64,000 nucleotides of DNA, taken from contig NZ_CP011925.1 of assembly GCF_000238315.3 (NCBI RefSeq), forward strand, positions 62,001 through 126,000, read 5' to 3'. Made by a program: the position numbers and the translations under genes. Origin of the DNA: Pseudoalteromonas piscicida. Its GTDB lineage: Bacteria > Pseudomonadota > Gammaproteobacteria > Enterobacterales > Alteromonadaceae. Below, piece by piece: positions 52,657 through 60,520 of this stretch (within the stretch, counting starts at the first letter, position 1; every line of letters begins with the position of its first letter). The notes beneath the pieces were generated by a model. The model had not been told where the DNA came from. It did no database searches and saw only the letters and a program-made list of their open reading frames with translations.

Positions 52657-53175
52657 TCATTGCTTTCTAGCTCGTTCATTTAGAACTTTAAGTAAGTCAG
52701 AATCGCCTTTTACCCAGAACTTGTCATCATCAGGAAAAATATTCTCTGGGTACTCATTTGCAAAATCTATAAATTCACCGTTCCAATGTTGTGGTATGTA
52801 CTTTTCCATTTGCACGCCCTCATGATAAAATGTGGCTACACTTTTAGCATCAAAGTCGATAAACATGATAGGGAATAAATCAGCAACATCCCACCAAGAT
52901 CTAGCTGATGGGAACCTAGATGCCAGTCTCTTACTTAGTTCTCTGCAACTTATTTCATTACCCTGAATTTTATCCAGAAAAGTTTCTACATTATTTTCAT
53001 CTAAAGTATGGAGGCCAAACCTATCAGAGTCGTCAAGCTCTGGAACTTGATATCCATTTTCTATAAAAGCGTCTCTTAGTTTTACCAAATCTAATATCCA
53101 TAACTCTCGTTCACCCTTAAACCAGCGAATTTTGCTTTGATAGCGTATAACTACTATTACTATTCCATCAAACAC
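52657..53175 (-). CDS. Putative immunity protein, unknown family
   Basis: A 172-residue cytoplasmic protein. It contains WILDLVKLRDAFIENGYQVP, LASRFPSARSWWDVADLFPI, MFIDFDAKSVATFYHEG and a C-terminal KVLNERARKQ. No family is recognised. The start is GTG with AAGGAAA 5-6 nt upstream. Its place among known immunity genes and its lack of enzyme motifs suggest an orphan immunity protein. It lies between two relic regions. Confidence 0.5.
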   Translation of the reverse strand: MFDGIVIVVIRYQSKIRWFKGERELWILDLVKLRDAFIENGYQVPELDDSDRFGLHTLDENNVETFLDKIQGNEISCRELSKRLASRFPSARSWWDVADLFPIMFIDFDAKSVATFYHEGVQMEKYIPQHWNGEFIDFANEYPENIFPDDDKFWVKGDSDLLKVLNERARKQ

Positions 53176-53216
53176 AGATATTTCCTTAGGGTGAAAGCAT
53201 ACTTAGTTAACAGCAA

Positions 53217-53378
53217 TTAACTGAAGAGCAACTCTGCTCTGAATTCATAGTCAATACAGGGTCGTACATATTTGCGACGTATCGAATCTTCACGACCAGT
53301 GTGTTTTACAAAGTTATAAACAACCGGTCTGAACAGTGCAATTTTCCGCCGAAATTGGTTCACGTGACTGACAAGCAC
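53217..53378 (-). pseudogene. Short relic frame in the array
   Basis: A 53-codon open frame beginning GTG: VLVSHVNQFRRKIALFRPVV, then YNFVKHTGREDSIRRKYVRP and CIDYEFRAELLFS. It lacks a ribosome-binding site and looks like the C-terminal remnant of a larger gene, not a complete protein. The rest of 53176-53458 has no gene. Confidence 0.3.
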
Positions 53379-53458
53379 CTTTCTTAATTACGACATCCAA
53401 TATCCAATGCTGATAAGGGGGCGCAAACTAATCATTTATTTTACCTATATTCAGCCTA

Positions 53459-53923
53459 TCAGAGACGCTCAACAAAAGCTTCAAAACTATCTGAAACTAG
53501 TACAAAAACAGGACTTAATTCATCTGATTCATTATGATCCCAGAGTACAACTGACGGTTCAATATTGCTATCTTTGAAGTTTAAACATAAAAAGTCTCCA
53601 CCAAAGACATAAGCAAAAGGAAGTAACTCAACACCCATTAAATCTTCATTGTCGGTTAGGCGTTCTTCAATCTGGGCGAGTACCACTTTTATTTCGTACT
53701 GCATAATATCGTCTGACAACTTTGAATCGTTTGTGATAAGAAGTGCTCGTTCAATCAATCGCTCCTTATTGTCTATGGCGTAAGTGAGCCCTTCAAAAGC
53801 AACACCATTATTGTTGCGGAAAAACTCGATAAACGAATACGGAAGTTTAATTCTGCAAAAGTTTTCTAATTCAAAGATGCTTGAGTTATTTAACTCATAA
53901 GAGTCATTACGTTTAGTGATCAT
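53459..53923 (-). CDS. SMI1/KNR4 (SUKH) family immunity protein
   Basis: A 154-residue SUKH-type protein: ELENFCRIKLPYSFIEFFRN, NNGVAFEGL, LLPFAYVFGGDFLCLNF and VVLWDHNES are characteristic of the SUKH/SMI1 fold. SUKH proteins are a common immunity family in polymorphic-toxin loci. It stands alone, with no toxin directly upstream, so it is probably an orphan immunity gene. AAAGGC lies about 11 nt before the ATG. Confidence 0.8.
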   Translation of the reverse strand: MITKRNDSYELNNSSIFELENFCRIKLPYSFIEFFRNNNGVAFEGLTYAIDNKERLIERALLITNDSKLSDDIMQYEIKVVLAQIEERLTDNEDLMGVELLPFAYVFGGDFLCLNFKDSNIEPSVVLWDHNESDELSPVFVLVSDSFEAFVERL

Positions 53924-54014
53924 ATATAGTCTATGCCTTTTGCTGGAAAATATTGGCTAGGATGATTGAGCTAGGCCTTGCGGCATCTGAGTCTTGAAAA
54001 GACTTAAAAAGATG

Positions 54015-54694
54015 TTACTGGTTATGGGGTAATTTTTTAGCCAATGCGACGATATCCGCCATAACGCGTTTCTCTCCAAGGTCAGCTAGGAAAGCCAAAT
54101 GTTCTGTGGCTTTTACCTTTTGGAGATTCTCAAGCTTAGGTTCGCCACCAAGGGCAAGAGCAGGTACAAAGCCATAGATTTCTCCATTTTCAAGAAGGCC
54201 TAACTTTTCGACAGCTCGTTCAAAAAGAGGCAGATCATTGATATCGTCTAAATCCAAGCTTTCTTTACTGAGCACAGCGTAAAAAAGGTCAATCATTCTT
54301 TCTTCTCCACGCTCAATTAATTTATCAGTGTTATCTGACGGAAAAATCATTCCGTAAGCTGAGTTGATATATATACTATTTCCTGATTCTTTTCCCCAAA
54401 CAATAATCTCTCCAAATGCGCTTAAGCCTATAACACTGTAGTTTTCAATCTTTTCTTTCTTATCAAAATTTATATTTTATAATCATGCTTTCAGTACATC
54501 ACTATATTCGGATGGGTTTACCGTCCAGAAAATGCCGTTCCCCCAACCACAAAAGCCATACTTTTGCCAATATTCCAGCAACCTTTCAGGTAGCTGGTTT
54601 TATATTCACGTAATATTTCTTCAGTTGGCATTACTGGTTTAATTGCTGTTCCAAAGCCCTTATAATTATAAAAATTGTCAAAAAATTTGTTCAT
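54015..54694 (-). pseudogene. Broken GAD-like/DUF1851 immunity gene
   Basis: From the ATG at 54694 the frame encodes MNKFFDNFYNYKGFGTAIKP, then is lost near codon 33. Reading one base shifted gives LPERLLEYWQKYGFCGWGNG then IFWTVNPSEYSDVLKA, the GAD-like signature. Two in-frame stops follow (TGA where Trp is expected, then TAA), after which the frame continues NFDKKEKIENYSVI to the C-terminal DUF1851 part (stop at 54015). A lost A in a run of A at the frameshift would explain the first lesion. GAD-like/DUF1851 proteins are known as immunity proteins, e.g. Tdi1 for Tde1 DNase. Confidence 0.8.
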
Positions 54695-54730
54695 TATTTT
54701 TATACAAAATAATATGGAAGGCTATTAAGG

Positions 54731-55228
54731 TCACTCCTCCATCAAGATCACAATAGATTTGTCTTGCTCTTTGGCATCTCGGAAAGTTCGGTAATAAGCA
54801 TTTCGAACAATCTCATAAGCGTCTGGGTCTAGAACGCCTTCGTTTTGCTCAACATATTTAACTAGCTGTTTACCATCATAAGAGTTAATATCGAAGTCTA
54901 GATTTTCTTCCATGACATCACCTAAATCAGTAACCATTTCTGAAGGAAAAAAGCCAAAAGAACCATTTATCTCGGCATCAGGAGCAATTAGGTGATTGGG
55001 AAAGTAATGAAATGAACACGCCTCAATCAATTGGCTATTACCAGCAACTTTGTCCCACATGGAAATTGCAGGAATAAAGCCACGCATATTTAATTCAACC
55101 GTTTGCCAGCGAATTCCATTACTTAAAGTAATATCAATAAGTTGCTGGTATTTTTTCTGGCTGCTTCCTGTTAGTGTTTTTGGAAAAGCAGCTTCATCAA
55201 TGAGATACAAATGAATTAGGCCACTCAT
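54731..55228 (-). CDS. Putative immunity-associated protein, unknown family
   Basis: A 165-residue protein, starting MSGLIHLYLIDEAAFPKTLT, with FHYFPNHLIAPDAEINGSFG and ending YYRTFRDAKEQDKSIVILME. Its end is faintly reminiscent of DUF1877 proteins. AAGGAAAAAA precedes the ATG. It follows the Imm49-like gene by 11 nt, so they are cotranscribed. Function unknown. Confidence 0.6.
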   Translation of the reverse strand: MSGLIHLYLIDEAAFPKTLTGSSQKKYQQLIDITLSNGIRWQTVELNMRGFIPAISMWDKVAGNSQLIEACSFHYFPNHLIAPDAEINGSFGFFPSEMVTDLGDVMEENLDFDINSYDGKQLVKYVEQNEGVLDPDAYEIVRNAYYRTFRDAKEQDKSIVILMEE

Positions 55229-55239
55229 TTTTTTCCTTA

Positions 55240-55995
55240 CTAAATTAAATTCAAGAGGTTTAACGGTAAATAGATTGATTCACTGGTACATTCCCATCCA
55301 TGCATGTCACGACCAAGCTTTGCAAGAGTTAAGGCATTCAAACAAATAACACCTTGCCGGATGTCTCTATATTCACCCAATTTTGCTTCGTCAGTGTGCC
55401 ATTGCAAAGCTTTGTCAATGCCAATTTGCCATTGAGATTTATCACTAGTAATTAGCCCTTTAATTGAGCGTAGTAAAGGCACGATAAATTGTTGAACATC
55501 TCTGTCTTTTTCTAATTCAGAAACGTTTAGAGCATTAATTAATGCTACATCATCAACTTTGAATGTGGTACCAATTTGAATAAGTAGGCGGTCATATAAA
55601 TAGGATGACTCGTTAATAATGTCCTCGTTCTCTAATTTCCAATTAGAGTCAATAAGTTCGGATTTCAACTCTTTCGTGCCGAAAAGTAAAATACAATTCA
55701 AAGTTTCCTGTATGCTCCAGCAGTTTTCTGGCTCTTTCCATAAAGCTTCGAATGCTAACTTAAACTTGTACGGCATAGCTTTTTGAAAGTGTACGATGCT
55801 CTTATTGTTTTCTTCAAGCATATAATACGCATAACCTAAATCAAGGTATTCTTCTGCGACAGTAAATAATGCTTCTTTACGCTGCTCCAATGATAATGTT
55901 TTATCATCTATTTGTGCCTTCCTATTTTCAATAATAATAGGTGAGTCAGCAATAAGCTCTTCAAAATCTTCTTCATATTGGTTGATCTTTAACAT
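55240..55995 (-). CDS. Imm49-like immunity protein
   Basis: A 251-residue helical protein with DLGYAYYMLEENNKSIVHFQ, GVICLNALTLAKLGRDMHGW and the C-terminal SIYLPLNLLNLI, consistent with Imm49, a family that accompanies nuclease toxins. Strong TAGGAAT site before the ATG. It follows toxin fragment C by 8 nt and is therefore the likely cognate immunity gene. Confidence 0.72.
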   Translation of the reverse strand: MLKINQYEEDFEELIADSPIIIENRKAQIDDKTLSLEQRKEALFTVAEEYLDLGYAYYMLEENNKSIVHFQKAMPYKFKLAFEALWKEPENCWSIQETLNCILLFGTKELKSELIDSNWKLENEDIINESSYLYDRLLIQIGTTFKVDDVALINALNVSELEKDRDVQQFIVPLLRSIKGLITSDKSQWQIGIDKALQWHTDEAKLGEYRDIRQGVICLNALTLAKLGRDMHGWECTSESIYLPLNLLNLI

Positions 55996-56003
55996 TGTAA
56001 TTC

Positions 56004-57161
56004 CTAAGGTAAAGGTTGAATTTTTGATGATACAACAGAACCATTCTTTTCAACCGCCTCTATAACTAAACGACGAACAGGCGGAGTTCCACTTTTCATA
56101 GCTCTGAGTAAGTCACTTCCGAGTTGGTTTTTAGATTTGTACTTCTTCGATTTTTTCATCTTTTTTGCGTTAGCTCTGAGCCAAAATAGAGACATCTGGG
56201 TTTGCATGGTTTTTGTTTTTTTCAGCGTTGCTCCAGGTCCTTTAGCTTCTACAGCGAAATATTCGATAATATTTCCTGTACCATCTCTCTTAACCCAAAT
56301 CTGGTCAACTCCTGGTCCAGGCCCAAAACCCATCTCCATTTGCGCTGGTGGAGGTGGTTTAGAAAAGTGTTTTTCCATATGCATTGCAGCTGCTAACTCA
56401 CCTTTTCCTTCGGTAATCTTAGCCTTAAAAGCACCGATTTTTCTGGAAGAATCACCATTTCTAATAGCTTGATCCATACGTGATTTATAGTGAGCCATAT
56501 AAGCTGAAACATCTTTATAATGTTTCTGAAGTCTCGGATCTGTTAATTTGCTAACTTTAGCCCCCGGCAGCTCATTCCCTTTTGGCGGCTCCAATTCATC
56601 GGCTTTGGCTTTGGTGGGCTTATCGGTGACGCCTCGAATTGGTGATTGGCCTTGATACTCATCCAGTGCTTTATTAACTCGCTGTCCGATTTCTTGGGCG
56701 GCTTGTTGCATATGCTGGTCGATTTTGGGGGTGACGTCGTCTAGGCGTTTTACCGTGGCTTGCATGCCTTCGATAGCGGCGTCAGGGAGTAGTAGGTCGT
56801 AGTGCCAACTGCTAGATATGTCATCAAGTGAATCGTGCAGGCCTTTGACGATGTTTTTAACTTCCGTGGCGGATTGTTTTCCTAGGTCTTGCCAGTTGAT
56901 GTCTCTTAGGTATTTAACTGGGTCGCCTTTGCCTAGTTTGCGTAAAACGGCAAGCGCAGCAGAGAGGGATTCTCCAGTATTTTTTAAGATAACCTTGCCC
57001 ACACCTTTGACTGCTGAGCCCACAACTGGCACCAAACCAATACCCGTAAGGGTAAAGGCAAGCCAAGCGTCAGTGTCGTTGGCTTCATCATCGTCGGTCA
57101 GTAACATGACATTGGCGGTGATATCTCGTAAATCCATGACTTGGTCGATAATCGGTATCAT
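56004..57161 (-). CDS. Effector fragment C: shared pre-toxin region plus PD-(D/E)xK-like nuclease
   Basis: A 385-residue frame starting MIPIIDQVMDLRDITANVML. Residues 1-190 are the shared pre-toxin region, with a hydrophobic stretch in LTGIGLVPVVGSAVKGVGKV. The tail (about 215-385) has KGELAAAMHMEKHF, GPGVDQIWVKRD, YFAVEAKGPG and QTQMSLFWLRA, a GE, D, ExK, QxxxxW pattern of restriction-like nucleases. It starts at the same residue as fragment B, with no ribosome-binding site, so the N-terminal delivery part is missing. Imm49-like gene follows. Confidence 0.72.
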   Translation of the reverse strand: MIPIIDQVMDLRDITANVMLLTDDDEANDTDAWLAFTLTGIGLVPVVGSAVKGVGKVILKNTGESLSAALAVLRKLGKGDPVKYLRDINWQDLGKQSATEVKNIVKGLHDSLDDISSSWHYDLLLPDAAIEGMQATVKRLDDVTPKIDQHMQQAAQEIGQRVNKALDEYQGQSPIRGVTDKPTKAKADELEPPKGNELPGAKVSKLTDPRLQKHYKDVSAYMAHYKSRMDQAIRNGDSSRKIGAFKAKITEGKGELAAAMHMEKHFSKPPPPAQMEMGFGPGPGVDQIWVKRDGTGNIIEYFAVEAKGPGATLKKTKTMQTQMSLFWLRANAKKMKKSKKYKSKNQLGSDLLRAMKSGTPPVRRLVIEAVEKNGSVVSSKIQPLP

Positions 57162-58440
57162 GGAAATCGAGGGGCTGACTACTGTCAGTGAAGGTTAGCG
57201 GCTTAGCCCTGCAGCACCCAAGTGGTTCAGCCTATCCTTTTTTAAAAATCATGCGCAGAAGTTTATCTGATTAAATCAACCGGAACATAAACACTATCTT
57301 CTAAGGATTCTCTTGGTATTTCTAGAACATTGGCGACTAAAGCCAATTCAAGGCACCAATAACCAATATAATAATCCGTGTACTCGAATTCGCATTCACA
57401 GTTGTGATTATCGTGCCAGTCCGCCAAGCCCTCTAACTTGCTGTACCAACTTTGTGCAAATTGGTTGAGTAAATCAGGCTTTTGTTCATTGGGTACTGTA
57501 AAAGCGAGTGAAAGGTTTTGATAAATTTCAGGGTAGTAGAGTGTGGGCGAAACAGGCCTATCGATATCACCAAGTGCAATGGCTATATTATCAAGTAAGG
57601 TGTCTTTACCGCGTTCGCCAATAACGTCTAGCACTTCTTGAATATGAGCTGGAGCGACATCACAGGCTTGTAAAAGTGCCAGCCACCACAAAGTGTAGAT
57701 ATAACGATTGATATTAGGGGAGCCGACAGCATCGATTTGCCCGCCCAACTTTTCAAAAGCGTGACGGTATATTTGATGATTTGCAGGTAACTTATCACAG
57801 TAGTGTGTCAGTTGTTTGCGATACGGCAAAATCGCTTCGGTATAGCGCTTAATATCCCCAAGGTGAGCACCGTATGAGTAGTGCGCTACCGCTCGCATAA
57901 TAGCGAGCTGATATATACGCTGGGCAACATTAACTCGCTCGCTAGGTGTGGTAAAATTACCTGCGTCGAGGGCTTCCTGTGTTTCTTTAATGCCAACTTC
58001 AATGTCGACTAAGAACTCTTCGAAATAATCGTTACTTCTCCGTGTATCGCGCACTTTTATCTCCTACTGATTATCTTGCCAATGTACGAGGTCTTTGGGG
58101 TAGTATGGGTGGTCAATAAAGCTGCTATCATCAATATTGAATAATTTAACAACGAGCGCAATTTCCCAGCACCAATAGCCAATGTATGCATCTGTATCCA
58201 TTAAATGATAATCTGGGCTACCCTCCAATACATACCAAGCCTCTAGATAGGCTTTTGCAAGTGCTGGACGTTGCTCTGGACTTCCTTCAACTACTTTGTA
58301 AAGCTTACCGAAACGTTTTTTGAACAGAGTATCCGCTGCTATTTCACGATTAGTGTCACCTAGCGCTATCGCAATTTTATCAAATAGCGCGTCTTGACCT
58401 TGATTACCAATAAGACTCAGCACTTTTAGGTAGTATTCTT
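56550..58440 (-). repeat. Long direct repeat unit, copy 1
   Basis: The segment covering the pre-toxin region of fragment C, the DUF1911 gene and the C-terminal half of the PoNi gene recurs as a direct repeat at about 59906-61790, with very high identity over the DUF1911 gene. The pre-toxin part recurs a third time at about 62755-63270. Ends are approximate; homology fades inside the PoNi genes and at the start of each toxin tail. Confidence 0.85.
57263..58054 (-). CDS. PoNi-like (DUF1911) immunity protein, copy 1
   Basis: A 263-residue protein: AIMRAVAHYSYGAHLGDIKR, LLDNIAIALGDIDRPVSPTL, YYIGYWCLELALVANVLEIP and ESLEDSVYVPVDLI. The GYWCxELALV...YxPxDL ending is diagnostic of the DUF1911/PoNi family of immunity proteins. 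Start GTG with AGGAGA 6 nt upstream. It is nearly identical to the copy at 60621-61412, with about five substitutions (Cys/Ser, Ser/Ile, Leu/Phe, Val/Ile among them). Confidence 0.82.
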   Translation of the reverse strand: MRDTRRSNDYFEEFLVDIEVGIKETQEALDAGNFTTPSERVNVAQRIYQLAIMRAVAHYSYGAHLGDIKRYTEAILPYRKQLTHYCDKLPANHQIYRHAFEKLGGQIDAVGSPNINRYIYTLWWLALLQACDVAPAHIQEVLDVIGERGKDTLLDNIAIALGDIDRPVSPTLYYPEIYQNLSLAFTVPNEQKPDLLNQFAQSWYSKLEGLADWHDNHNCECEFEYTDYYIGYWCLELALVANVLEIPRESLEDSVYVPVDLIR

Positions 58441-58813
58441 TATCCATATTTAAACAGAAAGCGAAACTCAACCATTTAAGATGATCTTCGAGGTAATCTT
58501 CTCTTATTTCTTCCCAGCCAATTCGCTCTACTTGCTCTTTATCTGGCAAGGCGTCAGCATAATCCTTTTGCCATTGGCGGTAGGTCAACATATTTAATAA
58601 AAGTGGCTTAAATTCTGAGAGATCATCGCCGCGAGAGTATTTCTGATGGAGAAGATACAATGAGTCACTAACTAGCCTAAATGAACCTTTCATCTTTACA
58701 TCGACAGGATCATCATCAAATTTGATTTCTTCAACATCTTCTTCAATACATTCAAGTCTAAAGGAAACCCTATCATCATAATATTCTTTATTTTTTAAAG
58801 TATCTCTTAACAT
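58064..58813 (-). CDS. PoNi (DUF1910/DUF1911) immunity protein, orphan
   Basis: A 249-residue PoNi: MLRDTLKNKEYYDDRVSFRL, YLLHQKYSRGDDLSEFKPLL, LFDKIAIALGDTNREIAADT, YIGYWCWEIALVVKLFNIDD and SSFIDHPYYPKDLVHWQDNQ. PoNi proteins neutralise PoNe DNases. No PoNe toxin is adjacent; the upstream gene is immunity for fragment B. Compared with the paralogue at 61425 the C-terminal half is almost identical but the N-terminal half has diverged. It has no strong ribosome-binding site. Confidence 0.82.
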   Translation of the reverse strand: MLRDTLKNKEYYDDRVSFRLECIEEDVEEIKFDDDPVDVKMKGSFRLVSDSLYLLHQKYSRGDDLSEFKPLLLNMLTYRQWQKDYADALPDKEQVERIGWEEIREDYLEDHLKWLSFAFCLNMDKEYYLKVLSLIGNQGQDALFDKIAIALGDTNREIAADTLFKKRFGKLYKVVEGSPEQRPALAKAYLEAWYVLEGSPDYHLMDTDAYIGYWCWEIALVVKLFNIDDSSFIDHPYYPKDLVHWQDNQ

Positions 58814-58829
58814 CTTGTGGTCTAAGCGT

Positions 58830-59438
58830 TTAGGGTTTAATACAAATGATTTTTTCCTCTAAAAGCAAGAACTTTACTTTATATTTCCAAAGTTCAAAAT
58901 AGCTATCAAGGTCGAGATCAAGTTTTATAAGTGGCGATGCAATAAACCAGGCTAAATAGTAATCCGCATCCAAATTATAAAGCGCTTCAAAAAGAGCTAT
59001 TGTTTTTTCATCATTTTCTACTCTAGAGGCTCTTACAACATCTCCAAAGTCGTCATACAGCCAATAATGGGGACAATCTTCATTCTCATGTTGCGAAAAT
59101 ATGTCTTCTGAAACGAAGCAAATCTCTCCTCTAGTTATTGTATCTATAATCGGTTGGTCAAAGTCACAAACATATTTGGTCTGTGTTAAAAAAAAACGTC
59201 TTATGAGATTTAATATATATTCATCTTCGAGAGGAGGCGAAGTAGCTTTTGGATTATACTTTTGTTCTATAGCTAAGGTTGCATTTACTATCAACTTTTC
59301 GAAGCTTGTAAAGTATGCAAAGACTTTATCCAAGCAGTTTCTCGCTTCCTTTTCATGGAATAAAGTCATGAAATGAGACTTATCAAAGTTTTTTTTATTC
59401 TCACAGAAATCACACCAATCTTTTAGTAGAGAGTTCAT
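58830..59438 (-). CDS. Putative immunity protein for effector fragment B
   Basis: A 202-residue protein: MNSLLKDWCDFCENKKNFDK, CLDKVFAYFTSFEKLIVNAT, ALYNLDADYYLAWFIASPLI. No family is recognised. Its ATG overlaps the TAA of fragment B by 4 nt (ATGA-type), with AAGGAG upstream, so toxin and antidote are coupled. Enriched in aromatic and acidic residues. Confidence 0.62.
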   Translation of the reverse strand: MNSLLKDWCDFCENKKNFDKSHFMTLFHEKEARNCLDKVFAYFTSFEKLIVNATLAIEQKYNPKATSPPLEDEYILNLIRRFFLTQTKYVCDFDQPIIDTITRGEICFVSEDIFSQHENEDCPHYWLYDDFGDVVRASRVENDEKTIALFEALYNLDADYYLAWFIASPLIKLDLDLDSYFELWKYKVKFLLLEEKIICIKP

Positions 59439-60520
59439 TTTATCTCCTTAGTTAATTTATGCGGAATTATTGTCGGGTCGATTTTCCATCGCTTGATTAA
59501 TACATCAAGTCGAGTGTTAAAAGTGCTGAGGTTTTTACTATTATCAATTAATTCAAGTAACTCTTTATGGAAAGTGCCTGAACCACTCTTACCGTGCATA
59601 CCGGAACGTCCATCTATTGGAGACACCCATTTAAGCTCATTAATTTCACTCCTAAACCGTTTTATTTCATCCATGTTTATTCCCCACGCTTTAAACTTTG
59701 GTGTTCTTGCTACCATATACCACTCATGGTAACCCCCAGGCCTACGAATTCTCGCTTCGATTGTATCCCGTATATCTTTATTTTCCCATAATATTTCAAA
59801 CTGCTCAGGCGTTAATGAGTCGAACCACTTATTGAATTCACCTCTCCTAGTTGAAGGCACTTTTCCATTAATTAAAAGTTCATCCACGATTAGTGTTTTA
59901 TTAGCCCCCGGCAGCTCATTCCCTTTTGGCGGCTCCAATTCATCGGCTTTGGCTTTGGTGGGCTTATCGGTAACGCCTCGAATTGGTGATTGGCCTTGAT
60001 ACTCATCCTGTGCTTTATTAACTCGCTGTCCGATTTCTTGGGCGGCTTGTTGCATATGCTGGTCGATTTTGGGGGTGACGTCGTCTAGGCGTTTTACCGT
60101 GGCTTGCATGCCTTCGATGGCGGCGTCTGGAAGTAGTAGGTCGTAGTGCCAACTGGTAGACATGTCATCAAGTGAATCGCGCAGGCCTTTGACGATGTTT
60201 TTTACTTCCGTGGCGGATTGTTTTCCTAAGTCTTGCCAGTTGATGTCTCTTAGGTATTTAACAGGGTCGCCTTTACCGACTTTTCTTTGGGTAAAAAGCC
60301 GCAGTACGGCAAGCGCAGCACAGAGAGACTCTCCAGTATTTTTTAAGATAACCTTACCCACGCCTTTGACTGCTGAGCCCACAACTGGCACTAAACCAAT
60401 ACCCGTTAGGGTAAAGGCAAGCCAAGCGTCGGTGTCGTTGGCTTCATCATCGTCGGTTAGTAACATGACATTGGCGGTGATATCTCGTAAATCCATGACT
60501 TGGTCGATAATCGGTATCAT
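59435..60520 (-). CDS. Effector fragment B: shared pre-toxin region plus unrecognised toxin domain
   Basis: A 361-residue frame, starting MIPIIDQVMDL. The first 205 residues are the shared pre-toxin region, with an extra LFTQRKV segment that fragments A and C lack. The tail from about residue 210 begins KTLIVDELLINGKVP and contains EFNKWFDSLTPEQFEILWEN, RRPGGYHEWYMVARTPKF and GSGTFHKELLELID. I do not recognise the family; conserved-looking His/Glu/Trp in GGYHEW and a late His suggest a catalytic enzyme, perhaps a nuclease. No ribosome-binding site precedes the ATG. Confidence 0.7.
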   Translation of the reverse strand: MIPIIDQVMDLRDITANVMLLTDDDEANDTDAWLAFTLTGIGLVPVVGSAVKGVGKVILKNTGESLCAALAVLRLFTQRKVGKGDPVKYLRDINWQDLGKQSATEVKNIVKGLRDSLDDMSTSWHYDLLLPDAAIEGMQATVKRLDDVTPKIDQHMQQAAQEIGQRVNKAQDEYQGQSPIRGVTDKPTKAKADELEPPKGNELPGANKTLIVDELLINGKVPSTRRGEFNKWFDSLTPEQFEILWENKDIRDTIEARIRRPGGYHEWYMVARTPKFKAWGINMDEIKRFRSEINELKWVSPIDGRSGMHGKSGSGTFHKELLELIDNSKNLSTFNTRLDVLIKRWKIDPTIIPHKLTKEIK

